The notes under the pieces were generated by a model. It saw nothing but the letters and a program-made list of their open reading frames with translations, did no database searches and was not told where the DNA came from. 64,000 nt of DNA, from the NCBI RefSeq assembly GCF_013408665.1, contig NZ_JACCCL010000001.1:697136-761135 (forward strand), in the 5' to 3' direction. Source of the DNA: Sporosarcina sp. JAI121 (GTDB lineage Bacteria; Bacillota; Bacilli; Bacillales_A; Planococcaceae). The position numbers were made by a program, and so were the translations under genes. Within the stretch, counting starts at the first letter, position 1, and each line of letters opens with the position of its first letter. Below are positions 1-10,530 of the stretch, in pieces.

Positions 1-262
<262 letters not shown>

Positions 263-565
263 TTTTTCACCACCTTTCTCTAACATGCTATTCGAGGAAA
301 GGATTGATGGACGGGTATTCAACCATGTATCTTAAATAATTGAAGCTAGGCTTACATGTAGGAGAACTATTCACGAAGAAACGAAAGTCGTACAGCCTAA
401 GAGATAAGATTTGGAAATATCCAAACCTGGAACAAGCCTTTTATAACTTCACTCTATTGAAGGGGGAACTGAATACTCTTAGTTGTTAGACATCGGACGT
501 TTATATTCAAAACCTCGGGATTCACCCGATATAGTTGAAGGGGAATACATAGAAGAGAGCGAGTG
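263..565. other. Intergenic region, nothing identified
   Basis: This is the spacer between the divergent collagen-like gene and the BMP lipoprotein gene. It must hold both promoters, but I could not assign a convincing sigma-A, SigD or sporulation promoter, and I recognise no riboswitch. Confidence 0.4.
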
Positions 566-1534
566 ATGGAAATGAAAGTAAAATGGTTGGTTGTTATTTC
601 GATAATCGTTCTAGCGCTTGCAGGCTGCGGATTGGAGGAGAAGAATCCACTGGAAGGGAAAGTGAAAGTGGGCGTCATGCTATCTGAAAATGGTCTTGGG
701 GATCAGTCCTTTTCCGATTTGGCATTTGCAGGTTTGACGAAGGCCCGGGATGAAGATGGCGTTGTCATTGAATACTTGGAACTTACGGAAACGGATACAT
801 ATGAAAAAGGATTCAGGGAACTTGTTGCAAATGGCAATGATTTAGTGTTCGCATTGGGATTCACCGGCCAGGAAGAACTGGAAAAGGTAGCATTGGATTT
901 CCCGGACCAACAGTTCGTTCTTGTTGATTCCGTTTCAGAAGCGGCTAACATTACGTCGGTGACATTTAAGGAAGACGAAGGAAGCATGCTGGCTGGAATT
1001 GTAGCAGCAACCGTTTCAAAGTCCAAGGTTATTGGTTTTATTGGCGGCGTAGAGGCCCCTGTTATTCAAAGATTTGAAAAAGGGTTTATTCAGGGAGCAA
1101 AATCTGTTAATCCTGATATCGTTGTTTTAACGAAATATGCGGGTGACTTTGATAACGATGGATTAGGGGCGCAAATCGCTTCGGGAATGATTGATGAGAA
1201 GGTGGATGTCCTTTACGCAGCCGCCGGATTTACGGGTGTCGGCATGCTGAAAGAAGCTGAGAAAAGAGGAGTCTATGCAATCGGCGTAGATAGCGACCAA
1301 TATTTTTATGCGGAACAGGCAGTTATTACTTCGATGATGAAAAATATTGATAGTGCATTATACGATATTATCCATACCTATAAAGGGTCGGGTAAAATCC
1401 AGGCGGGCCATATTGAGCTTGGTCTTGCGGAAAAAGGAGTAGGCCTTGCGCCATTCAGGGTGTTGGAACTCACTGAACCGGAACAAAAAAATCTGGATTC
1501 GCTAATCGAAAAAACCGTTTCGGAAATGAAATGA
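566..1534 (+). CDS. BMP-family substrate-binding lipoprotein
   Basis: The product is about 322 residues. It has a lipoprotein signal (charged start, hydrophobic run, lipobox LALAGC) and a Bmp/Med-type periplasmic-binding fold, with [18 protein letters not shown] near the N-terminus and [15 protein letters not shown] and [13 protein letters not shown] in the middle. Members bind nucleosides or related ligands for ABC import or sensing. No ABC ATPase or permease follows; the next gene is a chemoreceptor 19 bp downstream, so a ligand-presenting role in chemotaxis is possible but inferred. GTG 563, ATG 566 and ATG 572 are all possible starts and the ribosome binding site is weak. Confidence 0.8.
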   Translation: MEMKVKWLVVISIIVLALAGCGLEEKNPLEGKVKVGVMLSENGLGDQSFSDLAFAGLTKARDEDGVVIEYLELTETDTYEKGFRELVANGNDLVFALGFTGQEELEKVALDFPDQQFVLVDSVSEAANITSVTFKEDEGSMLAGIVAATVSKSKVIGFIGGVEAPVIQRFEKGFIQGAKSVNPDIVVLTKYAGDFDNDGLGAQIASGMIDEKVDVLYAAAGFTGVGMLKEAEKRGVYAIGVDSDQYFYAEQAVITSMMKNIDSALYDIIHTYKGSGKIQAGHIELGLAEKGVGLAPFRVLELTEPEQKNLDSLIEKTVSEMK

Positions 1535-1553
1535 CAGGAGGTGGAAAGCTGAA

Positions 1554-3203
1554 ATGACTATAAAAAAGAAAATCGTTCTCCATTCACTTTTCGCACTTGG
1601 CCTATCGATTGTAATGATTGCAATTATCATTTTCAGGATGTTGGCGATTCAAAACACGAGTAGTGATTATCTCGATGTGCTTTTAGCTGTGAAAGACGTG
1701 GATGCAGAAACAAAGGCATCAATGCAAAGTTTGAATACACTCGCTTATAATATGACGGACGCCAATAAAGATGATGTACGCAATCAACTGGAGTTGACTG
1801 CTGAAAAATTCTCCATTGCGGAAAGTCTTGTCAAAGAAAAAGAGCCGCGAGATATCCTTTTGAAGGCACAGGATAGATTCTTTTTATTAAAAGAAGAAGC
1901 GCTCACAGCTGTTGAAGAAAATAACTCTGCGGAAATCAACCGCCAATCACTGCGTAATATGGGGATTGTCAATGATATTTACATGGTGGATCTCTATACT
2001 GCTGCACATTACGACTATTTACAGGATTCGCTCATCGCTAAAATCAAAGGTATTATCACATTTGCCATAATCGGCAGCATAGTCATCATCGTCGGAGCGA
2101 TGGCGATCATCCTTAGACTTGCAAACGGCATTACAAATCCGCTTAAGAAGCTTGCGATGAATGCGGAAGAAATTGCCGCGGGCAACCTTATCGTCGAGCC
2201 GATTCAGTATGATAAACAAGATGAACTTGGACAATTGAATCGGTCATTCGCGTCGATGACGGATCATTTGAGGACACTGTTACAATCGATTGACGGTGCA
2301 AGCCGAAAAGTGGATGATTATACAAAAGAGCTTGAGATAGAAAATGGTTATCTTGCCGAAGCGAGCAATCAAGTGACAATGTCAACAGAAGAACTAGCAA
2401 GAGGAACACAGAATATTTCCGAGGACTTGCAAAGTTCGGTCGAGCTCATCGAGCAGATGAACGAAGAATTCGGGTTAAATGTCAACCGCGCTAAAAGCTC
2501 CGCTGATTATGCGGCTATGGCCAATGAAGCAATCATAGAAGGACGCCTGGCAATCGATGAACAGCGTGAACTTATCGATAGCAATAACGAAGCATCGAAT
2601 TCGATCGAGAAGGCAACTGTACAATTTACGCAATATGCATTAAGGATTGAAGACATGGCGAAGACTGTGTCCAACATCGCCTCACAGACGAACTTGCTTG
2701 CGTTGAATGCAGCAATTGAAGCAGCGCGCGCGGGAGAAGCGGGGAAAGGTTTCTCAGTCGTCGCCTCGGAAGTCAGGAAACTGGCGGATGAATCAACAAC
2801 AGCAACTTCACAGATTTTCGATATGGTCAATTTGATCAAAGGCGGACTTGGTTCAATTTCAGACTCCGTCGGGAAAGGTGTAGAAATTGCAGTAGCACAG
2901 GAAGGTAATGTGAACCGCACCCTAAATACGTTCACCAACATAGAAGACAAAATGGAGAGCATAACAAAAGCGTTGCTAGACCTTGTAAAAGGTGTCGATA
3001 ATTCAAAGCAGTTTAATGACACCGTGCTTGAGAATAGCGAAAACATTAGTGCAGTCGTCGAACAGACGGCGGCGGGCAGTGAAGAGATTTCAGCTTCCGC
3101 AGAGGAACAGCTTGAGTCGATCGGAAAAGTAGTCAGCAAAGTGACAGCACTCCGTGAACTGACGGATGAATTGAACGTGACCATTTCGAAATTTCAACTA
3201 TAA
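1554..3203 (+). CDS. Methyl-accepting chemotaxis protein
   Basis: This is a 549-residue transmembrane chemoreceptor. It has TM1 at about 9-29, an extracellular segment of about 135 residues (likely a four-helix bundle), TM2 at about 164-188, then HAMP and a long cytoplasmic coiled coil. The kinase-control tip [18 protein letters not shown] lies near residue 376. A strong site (AGGAGGTGG) precedes ATG. It would control CheA activity and flagellar rotation. The close upstream BMP lipoprotein may be its binding-protein partner. A terminator follows, so the pair is probably one transcript. Confidence 0.93.
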   Translation: MTIKKKIVLHSLFALGLSIVMIAIIIFRMLAIQNTSSDYLDVLLAVKDVDAETKASMQSLNTLAYNMTDANKDDVRNQLELTAEKFSIAESLVKEKEPRDILLKAQDRFFLLKEEALTAVEENNSAEINRQSLRNMGIVNDIYMVDLYTAAHYDYLQDSLIAKIKGIITFAIIGSIVIIVGAMAIILRLANGITNPLKKLAMNAEEIAAGNLIVEPIQYDKQDELGQLNRSFASMTDHLRTLLQSIDGASRKVDDYTKELEIENGYLAEASNQVTMSTEELARGTQNISEDLQSSVELIEQMNEEFGLNVNRAKSSADYAAMANEAIIEGRLAIDEQRELIDSNNEASNSIEKATVQFTQYALRIEDMAKTVSNIASQTNLLALNAAIEAARAGEAGKGFSVVASEVRKLADESTTATSQIFDMVNLIKGGLGSISDSVGKGVEIAVAQEGNVNRTLNTFTNIEDKMESITKALLDLVKGVDNSKQFNDTVLENSENISAVVEQTAAGSEEISASAEEQLESIGKVVSKVTALRELTDELNVTISKFQL

Positions 3204-3208
3204 GGAGA

Positions 3209-3247
3209 TAGACCGCATCGCATGTTATTCGGCGAGGCGGTCTTTTT
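3209..3247 (+). terminator. Rho-independent terminator of the MCP transcript
   Basis: A GACCGC/GCGGTC stem is followed by TTTTTCTT, starting 7 bp after the chemoreceptor stop codon. Confidence 0.75.
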
Positions 3248-3248
3248 C

Positions 3249-3608
3249 TTATTCAGCAATCAATTCGTCCGCTTTTAACAGAATCCCTTCATTACCTATC
3301 TTACGGGCAATTCGGGTAATCTGGGGCTGCTCAAGACGGGCAGTGCGGAGAATTTTTTTCTTCGGTAAATGCAACGCGTGTCGAGCCGTCGGATCGTAAT
3401 TGTCCGTTACGGAAAGCTCCCTTTCAGTGAGATTTAAGTCGTATGGGTTTTCATCTGCTTTACTCGACAGCCTGACGCGTTGAAGCATCTTCTCTGCATT
3501 CATCCGTGCAACTTCAGGTGATTGCTCGACATAGAGTGGTCTAAATATGACTTCATCCAAGACATTATTTTTGAAAATCTGGTCATTCGGGTTTTGGAAA
3601 ATAAGTCC
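3249..3608 (-). pseudogene. Truncated ECF-type ABC ATPase relic
   Basis: On the minus strand the frame reads GLIFQNPNDQIFKNNVLDE, then a helical segment (EKMLQRVRLSSKADENPYDLNL) and a C-terminal tail with ARLEQPQITRIARKIG. This matches the Q-loop, helical subdomain and C-terminal region of energy-coupling-factor type ATPases (EcfA/YkoD-like). The Walker A region is absent: the frame starts at the Q-loop, exactly where the 21-bp repeat array begins. The signature-to-Walker B segment is also missing, since LTERE is joined almost directly to the C-terminal part. There is no start codon with a ribosome binding site. It is a decayed gene and cannot encode a working ATPase. Confidence 0.8.
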
Positions 3609-4305
3609 GATTGTTCCAGTCTGTCCGATAGAACTGGGGAACTCTCCGACAGACTGGGTAAACTGTCCGACGGCAGACGGAAACTCAACGACGGCGGTCG
3701 AACAGTCCGACAGAAAAGCGGAACTCTACAAGAGAATGAATAAACTGTCCGACAGCAAGCGGAAACTCTACGACAGCGGTCGAACAGTCCGACAGAAAAG
3801 CGGAACTCTCCGACAGAAAAGCGGAACTCTCCGACAGAATGGGTAAACTGTCCGACGGCAGACGGAAACTCTACGACAGCGTTCGAACTGTTCGACAGAA
3901 AAGCGGAACTCTCCGACAGGATGGGTAAACTGTCCGACGGCAGACGGAAACTCTACGACAGCGGTCGAACAGTCCGACAGAAAAGCGGAACTCTCCGACA
4001 GGATGGGTAAACTGTCCGACAGCAGGCGGAAACTCTACGACAGCGTTCGAACTGTCCGACAGAAAAGCGGAACTCTACGACAGAATGGGTAAACTGTCCG
4101 ACGGCAAGCGGAAACTCTACGACAGCGTTCGAATTGTCCGACAGAAAAGCGGAACTCTCCGACAGACTGGGTAAACTGTCCGACGGCAGGCGGAAACTCT
4201 ACGACAGCGTTCGAACTGTTCGACAGAAAAGCGGAACTCTCCGACAGGATGGGTAAACTCTACGACAGAACCCGCGAACTGTCCGACAGAACCTATAAAC
4301 CGGCC
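3609..4305. repeat. 21-bp repeat array 1 (about 34 units)
   Basis: There are about 34 degenerate units of 20-21 bp with core AACT[G/C]T[C/A]CGACAG and a 7-9 bp variable linker. Linkers recur in the order GCGTTCG, AAAAGCGG, GATGGGT, GCAGACGG, giving a four-unit super-period of about 82 bp. ORFs of up to 99 codons here arise only because 21 is divisible by three. It lies between the ECF ATPase relic and the terminator of the LysM-NlpC gene. Confidence 0.9.
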
Positions 4306-4317
4306 AATACCAGCGCA

Positions 4318-4352
4318 ACAAAAACAGCCTTCCCCGAAATTTGGGAAGGCTG
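4318..4352 (-). terminator. Terminator of the LysM-NlpC/P60 gene
   Basis: An ACAGCCTTCCC/GGGAAGGCTGT stem is followed by GTTTTTGTT on the minus strand. Confidence 0.85.
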
Positions 4353-4358
4353 TGAATA

Positions 4359-5129
4359 TTAATTTAGCTGATTAAAACGTTTGAAGCCTGTGAATTTATC
4401 TTTCCAGTAAACAGAATCAATTGAAGCAATTTCAACTTTCTTTGAACCTGCGTGGATGAAGTTTCCTTCGCCTAGATAGATTCCGGCATGCGAGATACCG
4501 CTGCGGTATGTATTTTCAAAAAATACTAAATCCCCTGGCACTGGCTTGTCCACATTGAAAGAATTGGCATACATGCCGATTGTATCTAATCTTGGAAGGG
4601 CGACTCCTGCATTGTTAAATACATAGTGAATGAATCCGCTACAATCAAATCCTTCTTTTGTCACGCCGGCCCATACATAAGGCGTGCCTAAAAGCGGAAG
4701 TGACGTTTCAACAGCATTCAGCAAAACCTTTTCTGCTGGAAGTGACAAAGACGTAGGTTTTGCTGTTGTTGCAACCGCTTGCTTATATGAATTGGTTGAC
4801 GAGGTCTCTTTTTTTACTGCTACGGTTTTAGTACTTGGCTTCACTGAAGCATTGGTTGTTTTGGATGGAACTGATTTCACCGAAACTGATTTTTTGCTAA
4901 TCGCGTTTTTTGTCGAAACGGTCAATTTTTGATTCATTTTGATGGAATCGGAAGCAAGGCTGTTTAAGCTTTTCAATTCGTCAACGGTCAATTTATGCTT
5001 TGTGGCAATTTTCCATAGTGTATCACCCGACTTGACGGTGTATGAATCAGTAGCTGCGTCTGCGCTGCCTATTGAGATAAACGTTGCCAAGGCAAACGTC
5101 GTCAGTACCGAAAAAACTTTCTTCTTCAT
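4359..5129 (-). CDS. LysM-NlpC/P60 cell-wall endopeptidase
   Basis: This is a secreted D,L-endopeptidase of the CwlS/LytE/LytF type, 256 residues from MKKKVFSV. It has a signal peptide ending near ADA-A, one LysM domain (SYTVKSGDTLWKIATKHKL) for peptidoglycan binding, a Ser/Thr/Lys/Val-rich linker, then NlpC/P60. The catalytic Cys is in GFDCSGFIHYVF and the His in ISHAGIYLG. ATG is preferred over an upstream GTG because GAGGGG lies 8 bp before it. A perfect WalR box upstream suggests WalKR control. B. subtilis relatives often carry several LysM repeats; this has one. Confidence 0.9.
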   Translation of the reverse strand: MKKKVFSVLTTFALATFISIGSADAATDSYTVKSGDTLWKIATKHKLTVDELKSLNSLASDSIKMNQKLTVSTKNAISKKSVSVKSVPSKTTNASVKPSTKTVAVKKETSSTNSYKQAVATTAKPTSLSLPAEKVLLNAVETSLPLLGTPYVWAGVTKEGFDCSGFIHYVFNNAGVALPRLDTIGMYANSFNVDKPVPGDLVFFENTYRSGISHAGIYLGEGNFIHAGSKKVEIASIDSVYWKDKFTGFKRFNQLN

Positions 5130-5208
5130 CCACTTTCCCCTCTCCACGACAAACAGTTCTATATATGTATTCTATCGGAATACTAGAACTCAAACAATAG
5201 ACTGAAAG

Positions 5209-5225
5209 ATTACATTTATATTACA
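5209..5225 (-). promoter_or_regulatory. Predicted WalR box
   Basis: On the minus strand TGTAAT-N5-TGTAAT matches the WalR (YycF) direct-repeat consensus TGTWAH-N5-TGTWAH at every position. It lies about 80 bp upstream of the LysM-NlpC/P60 start. Confidence 0.7.
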
Positions 5226-5376
5226 AAGTAATAACGGATGTGTTACAAATGTTGAAAAGGCATTCATACAGTTAAGATAATATCCTCCTAAGCGGAAATT
5301 TTCTTCCCGCTATATAGCTATCGGCTGTTTTAAAATATAATTAATAGGACGGAGCTTTTTTTATAAGATGCTAGAA

Positions 5377-5412
5377 AAATAAAACTGGCTCCCCTAGTAG
5401 TGGGAACCAGTT
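5377..5412 (-). terminator. Terminator of brnQ
   Basis: An AACTGG-TCCC stem with its complement is followed on the minus strand by TTTTATTTTT. Confidence 0.8.
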
Positions 5413-5468
5413 CAGTTAAAACATTTTTTGTTTCAATAATCTTTGCATATATCCGGAAATTAGATCAA

Positions 5469-6779
5469 CTAAATGCGTGTTTTAAACAACGGACTCAAGA
5501 CGACGCCGACAAGTGCTCCGAAAATCGCTGGAACTAGCCAGCCGAGTTGTTGTTCATAGAGCGGAAGGTAAGCAAGAATGTCGTTGACAGGTTTAATGTC
5601 GATTCCCGCGCCTTTCAATCCATCAAAGATACTCACGATAGCGGTTGCAAGCAACGCCAACATATAGACGACCGGCTTTCTGCCGAAAGACTTATCAATG
5701 AATGACATTAGCATAAGTACAATTGCGAGTGGGTATATCATAAGCAGGACCGGGATTGAAATTGAAATCAGCTGTGTCAATCCAACGTTTGCAATAAGTG
5801 TACTGAAACCCGCGAATATGAAGACATATGTCTTGTATGAATTACGTGGAAATACATGTTCAAAATACTGAGCACATGCTGAAACGAGACCAATCGATGT
5901 TGTCAGACAGGCGAATATGATTGTCGCTGCGAGAATCATTGTTCCGGATGATCCGTACAATACGGTTGATGCGAGTGCTAGTACTGCGCCACCGTTATCT
6001 TGCAGGCCGATAGCATCTACACTTGTCGCTCCGATGTAGCCCAATGAAATATAGACGAGCGCAAGTCCGGTAGCGGCAATGAGTCCAGCGAAAATCATCG
6101 CTTTCATTACTGCACGGCTTTCTGTTACACCTTCCGCTTTAAGTGCATTGATTACGACGATACCGAAGACAAGTGCTGCGATGACGTCCATCGTCAAATA
6201 GCCTTCAACGAAGCTGCGGAAAAACGAATTCGTTGCGTAATCACCCTGTGGCAACTTCGTTTCCCCCATCGGTGAAACGATACTCTTCACGGCAAGTGCT
6301 CCGATGACAAGAAATAATACAGGTGTCAACACTTTCCCGATGCGGTCGACGAGTTTTGCCGGATTAAGTGCAAGTGCCACCGTTATGGCAAAGAAAACAA
6401 CCGTAAACAGCGCAAGTGGCCAGTTGGCACTGGAAATGCTTTCCGGCAGGAACGGGACAACGCCGATTTCATAGGAAACGGTAGCTGTTCGCGGAATACC
6501 GAAAAATGGACCAATTGCCATATAGACGATCATTGTGAAAGCAACGCCGAAATAAGGATTGACACGACTTGCAATCGTTTCCAAACCGCCGCCCGCATTA
6601 GCGATTGCGAGGACTGCGATTAGAGGCAAGCCGACTCCCGTAATCAGGAATCCAATCATCGCGATGAAAAGCTCATCTCCTGCCATTTGTCCGAGAAGCG
6701 GTGGGAAGATGATATTACCCGCCCCAAGGAACAATGCAAAAAGCATAAGTCCTATCACGAAATTTTTTTGTATAGACAA
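5469..6779 (-). CDS. brnQ: Branched-chain amino acid:cation symporter BrnQ
   Basis: This is a 436-residue LIVCS-family carrier with about twelve hydrophobic segments. The N-terminal signature GLMLFALFLGAGNIIFPPLL and the later FGIPRTATVSYEIG are typical of BrnQ, which imports Leu, Ile and Val with Na+ or H+. Translation is read from TTG, 11 bp after AAGGAG. No T-box is visible upstream. CodY control would be usual for the family but no site could be established by eye. It is monocistronic, with its own terminator. Confidence 0.93.
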   Translation of the reverse strand: MSIQKNFVIGLMLFALFLGAGNIIFPPLLGQMAGDELFIAMIGFLITGVGLPLIAVLAIANAGGGLETIASRVNPYFGVAFTMIVYMAIGPFFGIPRTATVSYEIGVVPFLPESISSANWPLALFTVVFFAITVALALNPAKLVDRIGKVLTPVLFLVIGALAVKSIVSPMGETKLPQGDYATNSFFRSFVEGYLTMDVIAALVFGIVVINALKAEGVTESRAVMKAMIFAGLIAATGLALVYISLGYIGATSVDAIGLQDNGGAVLALASTVLYGSSGTMILAATIIFACLTTSIGLVSACAQYFEHVFPRNSYKTYVFIFAGFSTLIANVGLTQLISISIPVLLMIYPLAIVLMLMSFIDKSFGRKPVVYMLALLATAIVSIFDGLKGAGIDIKPVNDILAYLPLYEQQLGWLVPAIFGALVGVVLSPLFKTRI

Positions 6780-7029
6780 GTAAATTGCAACTCCTTACTA
6801 GAATGTTCAACATCTTCTATTATAACCGAAAAAAAGGGCAATCGTCTAACAAATTCGACATTATATAGCGAAAAGTTAAAGATTTTGTCCTTTTTTGTCT
6901 ACTGACAAATTTTTATCGGCAGGATACCAGTCGTGAACTTTATTTTTATTCGCCATAAACCTTCATAAACATTGCTATCATGCCGATAACTACAAGAAGG
7001 GCATAAGCCATAAATACGGGGGGAGGTAA

Positions 7030-8937
7030 ATGGATTTGGAGCGTCCAATTAAACAAACCATTGAAACCGTGAACCAGGTACTGGAGGATCTCCAACGGCA
7101 ACAGCAACTACTTTTTACACAGGCGAAACTGTCCGAGCTTTCGAGCGTTTCCACCAACGTTTTTCTTGAAGAAGCATGTAAACGAATCGCAACTGTGATG
7201 CGATGCGAGCAGGTGAGTATTTGGCTGTTCAATGAAAGCAGAACAGTATTGACTGCTCAAATGATTTACGATGATAGGCTTCCTGCTTTTAAAACGGGAA
7301 AAATTCTAGTGCAGAAGGACATGCATTCCTATTTTGAAGCGATTCAGCAGGGACGGACACTAGCGGTGGATGATGTTGCGACAAATCCAGCGATGCATGA
7401 GTTAGTAGATACATATTTCAAAGAGGAAAGCATCAAGTCAATTCTTGATGCTACCATTATATTGAGTAAAGGCATCGGCGGTGTACTGTGCTGTGAATCG
7501 GAGGAAGTACGCGCGTGGACAACATTCGATAAAGTTATTGCTGCTTCGCTTGCCGATATGCTGGCCTATCTGTTTGACCGGCTTTATCGACTGGAAGTAG
7601 AGGAGCATGTGCATGCACTTGCTTTTACAGATACACTCACGGGACTAAACAATCAGCATTCATTCACGGAAAAAGCAGAATTGAAATTACAATCACTTTC
7701 CGGAAAAGAACGCGGGATTTTCATCTATCTGATTCTTGATCAATTCACAGATGTACAAGCAGCCCTTGGTCATGAAGGTGGAAGGGAAGTACTAAAAAAA
7801 ACCGCGGATCGGCTACGTTTCCTGTTTCCGGAACCGGCGTTGACGGGGCGAATCGGATTTGACCATTTCGTTATTTTCTATCCATATACAGGTAATCGGG
7901 CGACGAGGGAAATGAACTTCGATTTCGTCGCACGGGTGCTGCGGGAACCGATGAATATCGGGGGACAGGAAGTGTATATGACGTTCAGTTATGGTGTTTC
8001 GTATTTTCCGGATCATGTCAGCAATGTGGACGATGGACTGCAAGCGGCACAAGTGGCACTTGAGGCGAGTCGGAAGAAAACTTCCCGGAAAGCGCGGGGC
8101 GTCTATAGACCTGACATGCATACTTTAATGAAAGAAACGATGTTATCTGAAATGAATTTAAGAAAAGGGTTGGACTTCAATGAATTCCGGTTGTTTTATC
8201 AGCCTAAAGTCGATTGTAAGTCAGGGGAAGTGACCGGTTTTGAAGCACTAATCAGATGGCAGCATCCAGAACGCGGTCTCATATTCCCGGGCGATTTCAT
8301 CGATCTTGCCGAATCGACAGGATTGATAACGCCAATCGGTGAATGGGTCATTAAAGAAGCGTTCACCCAACTCGCCAGATGGAATGAGCAGGGACAAGGG
8401 CATCTAACGGTTTCCATCAATTTATCGCCCCGCCACTTCCTTCATCCAAAACTACCTCCCTATTTACTGAAGTGTGCAGAGGAAACGGTAGTCGAGCCGC
8501 AAAAACTTATTTTGGAAATCACTGAGAACGTAGCGCTTGAAGATCATGATGCTGTAAAAATACGCATTAAACAGCTCATTGACATGGGATTCGCTATTTC
8601 AATCGATGACTTTGGAACCGGTTATTCCGCTTTCCTGTATTTGCAACATTTCGCAATCCAAGAAATCAAGATTGATCGCCAATTTATCAACGACATGGAA
8701 ATTGACGAGAAAAGTGCTGTGATTGTTCAAACAATCATCGGGCTTGCAGAAATGCTTGGACTTCGCACAGTCGCGGAAGGCGTTGAAACGGAAGGTCAAT
8801 GGAGAAGATTGCAGGAAATGGGATGCGATGAAATACAAGGTTTCTATTTTAGCAAAGCCATACCAATTGATGAAATTACTAATATGCTGGATTTGCCGCA
8901 GGGTGTAAGTACAATTCACCTGCCTCTGAAAATGTAA
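7030..8937 (+). CDS. GAF-GGDEF(degenerate)-EAL cyclic-di-GMP phosphodiesterase
   Basis: The product is 635 residues: a GAF sensor at about 25-175, a GGDEF domain at about 195-345, and EAL at about 375-615. The diguanylate cyclase signature is lost: GRIGFDHF stands where RxGGDEF is expected, although DTLTGLNN is kept. The EAL domain keeps GFEALIRWQHPERG, EITEN, IDDFGTGYS, KIDRQF and AEGVET, so c-di-GMP hydrolysis is the likely activity, with GAF and GGDEF as regulatory modules. There is no transmembrane segment, so it is cytosolic. GGAGGT lies directly before ATG. It is likely relevant to motility or sporulation decisions. Confidence 0.92.
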   Translation: MDLERPIKQTIETVNQVLEDLQRQQQLLFTQAKLSELSSVSTNVFLEEACKRIATVMRCEQVSIWLFNESRTVLTAQMIYDDRLPAFKTGKILVQKDMHSYFEAIQQGRTLAVDDVATNPAMHELVDTYFKEESIKSILDATIILSKGIGGVLCCESEEVRAWTTFDKVIAASLADMLAYLFDRLYRLEVEEHVHALAFTDTLTGLNNQHSFTEKAELKLQSLSGKERGIFIYLILDQFTDVQAALGHEGGREVLKKTADRLRFLFPEPALTGRIGFDHFVIFYPYTGNRATREMNFDFVARVLREPMNIGGQEVYMTFSYGVSYFPDHVSNVDDGLQAAQVALEASRKKTSRKARGVYRPDMHTLMKETMLSEMNLRKGLDFNEFRLFYQPKVDCKSGEVTGFEALIRWQHPERGLIFPGDFIDLAESTGLITPIGEWVIKEAFTQLARWNEQGQGHLTVSINLSPRHFLHPKLPPYLLKCAEETVVEPQKLILEITENVALEDHDAVKIRIKQLIDMGFAISIDDFGTGYSAFLYLQHFAIQEIKIDRQFINDMEIDEKSAVIVQTIIGLAEMLGLRTVAEGVETEGQWRRLQEMGCDEIQGFYFSKAIPIDEITNMLDLPQGVSTIHLPLKM

Positions 8938-8995
8938 GGCAAGTAGCTGGTTGGAAGAATGATGGAATTTTAAGTATGAAAATGGGGAATAAACG

Positions 8996-9036
8996 CCATA
9001 ATCTGTCACAAAAGGTGCCGGATTGTGGTTTTTTTC
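8996..9036 (+). terminator. Terminator of the GGDEF/EAL gene
   Basis: An imperfect CCATAATC/GATTGTGG stem is followed by TTTTTTT. Confidence 0.7.
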
Positions 9037-9054
9037 ATCAATGGGTATAAAACG

Positions 9055-9083
9055 TTTACGACCTGGTCCTATACGTGTAAAAT
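9055..9083 (+). promoter_or_regulatory. Sigma-A-type promoter of the malic enzyme gene
   Basis: TTTACG and TAAAAT are separated by 17 bp, 34 bp before the start codon of the malic enzyme. This fits a vegetative promoter. Confidence 0.6.
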
Positions 9084-9117
9084 GATGAATGTGTAGTATG
9101 ATCAGGAGGTTTTTATA

Positions 9118-10431
9118 ATGGAACAAGTTCAATTTATGCGTAATTTAATTATCGAAACGCCGTCCGTTCCGGGGAATTTCGCGAAAGTCGCGTTAGCTAT
9201 CGGACAGCTTAATGGGGATATTGGTGATATTCAAACAATAAAAGTGGGAACATTATCAACGATTCGTGATATCGGTATTCAATGCGAGAGTGAAGAGCAT
9301 TTAATGCAGATTGTCGAAGCGGTTAACAAAATCGGCGAAGGAATTAGTGTCCATGCTGTAACCGACGATGTATTGCAAGCGCACGAAGGCGGGAAAATCC
9401 ATATGAAAGGCCGTATGGAAATCCGTTCACTCGGCGATTTACGCCGCGTTTATACACCGGGTGTCGCGAATGTTTGTGAACTTATCAAGAAAGACCCTGA
9501 ACAGGCGAAATATTTCACGGGGATTTCAAATACAGTTGCAATTGTGACTGACGGTACAGCGATTCTTGGCCTCGGAAATATCGGACCAGTTGCCGGTATG
9601 CCCGTGATGGAAGGGAAAGCGGTCTTGTTCGACCAGTTCGCGGGAATTAGCGGTATTCCGATTTTGCTGGATACGAGCGATCCCGATCAAGTCGTGGAAA
9701 CAGTTAAACATATTCATAAAGGATTCGGCGGAATTCTGCTTGAAGATATTGGATCGCCTCACTGTTTCGAAATCGAAGAGCGTCTGAAAGCGGAGCTGTC
9801 GATTCCGGTCATGCACGACGATCAGCATGGCACGGCCGTTGTCACGCTTGCATCCGTACTGTCCGCATGTAAACAGACAGGCGTTGAATTGTCTGATGCG
9901 ACTGTGGGACAAATCGGGCTCGGTGCGGCAGGGCTTGCGATCAGCCGCATGCTTATGGAATATGGCGTGAAGGAAATGCGGGGTATCGACCGCAATGAAG
10001 TTGCGCGTGAGAGACTCGTCGAGCATGGCGGTACAGTGGTTGATTCGCTTGAAGAATTGATGGCAACGTGCGATATCATCGTGGCTACGACAGGTGTTGC
10101 AGGACTCATCAAACCGGAACTGGTCCGCAAAGGGCAAATCATTTTGGCGTTGTCCAATCCGAATGCTGAAATTGCGCCTGAAGATGCACTAGCGGCGGGC
10201 GCAGCTTTTGCGGCGGATGGCCGTCTTGTTAACAATATCCTCGGGTTCCCGGGTATTTTCCGCGGTGCGCTCAATGCGTATGCCAAGGAAATTACATACC
10301 CCATGCTGATCGCCGCCGCACTTGCGATTGTCGACAGCACGAAGCCGGGCGATCTTGTACCGCATCCGCTTGATCCGAACGTCCACCAAAATGTAGCAGC
10401 CGCAGTGGAACGGGTTGCGAATAACTTGTAA
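9118..10431 (+). CDS. Malic enzyme with N-terminal ACT domain
   Basis: This 437-residue enzyme oxidatively decarboxylates malate to pyruvate with NAD(P)+. Residues 1-80 form an ACT-like regulatory domain ([20 protein letters not shown]). The malic-enzyme N domain carries [30 protein letters not shown] and [10 protein letters not shown], followed by a Rossmann NAD domain ([15 protein letters not shown]). Length and the fused ACT domain match the shorter Bacillus malic enzymes (MleA/YtsJ group); I cannot choose the ortholog. AGGAGG lies 9 bp before ATG. It is monocistronic between its own promoter and terminator. Confidence 0.92.
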   Translation: MEQVQFMRNLIIETPSVPGNFAKVALAIGQLNGDIGDIQTIKVGTLSTIRDIGIQCESEEHLMQIVEAVNKIGEGISVHAVTDDVLQAHEGGKIHMKGRMEIRSLGDLRRVYTPGVANVCELIKKDPEQAKYFTGISNTVAIVTDGTAILGLGNIGPVAGMPVMEGKAVLFDQFAGISGIPILLDTSDPDQVVETVKHIHKGFGGILLEDIGSPHCFEIEERLKAELSIPVMHDDQHGTAVVTLASVLSACKQTGVELSDATVGQIGLGAAGLAISRMLMEYGVKEMRGIDRNEVARERLVEHGGTVVDSLEELMATCDIIVATTGVAGLIKPELVRKGQIILALSNPNAEIAPEDALAAGAAFAADGRLVNNILGFPGIFRGALNAYAKEITYPMLIAAALAIVDSTKPGDLVPHPLDPNVHQNVAAAVERVANNL

Positions 10432-10439
10432 ATATCGGA

Positions 10440-10484
10440 AGCTTCCCGCCTGGTTGAAATTGAACCGGGTGGGAGGCTTTTTTG
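10440..10484 (+). terminator. Terminator of the malic enzyme gene
   Basis: A long AGCTTCCCGCCTGGTT stem with its imperfect complement is followed by TTTTTT. Confidence 0.9.
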
Positions 10485-10530
10485 TATGGAGAGGAGCGAA
10501 TTGCGGTCAGTCATGACAGGTTTATGGAAG

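Noticed and set aside
3522-3846. Open frames of 73 and 99 codons inside array 1
   Set aside because: They exist because a 21-bp unit keeps any stop-free frame open; no ribosome binding site, and the translation is the repeat itself.
3609-4305. CRISPR array
   Set aside because: Units are 20-21 bp with short recurring linkers, not direct repeats separated by unique 30-bp spacers, and no cas genes are nearby.
6960-7000. SigD promoter upstream of the GGDEF/EAL gene
   Set aside because: GCCGATAA is present, but the nearest TAAA is 12 bp away instead of 15.
6781-7029. T-box or other riboswitch before brnQ
   Set aside because: No T-box AGGGTGGNACCGCG motif or specifier hairpin was found.
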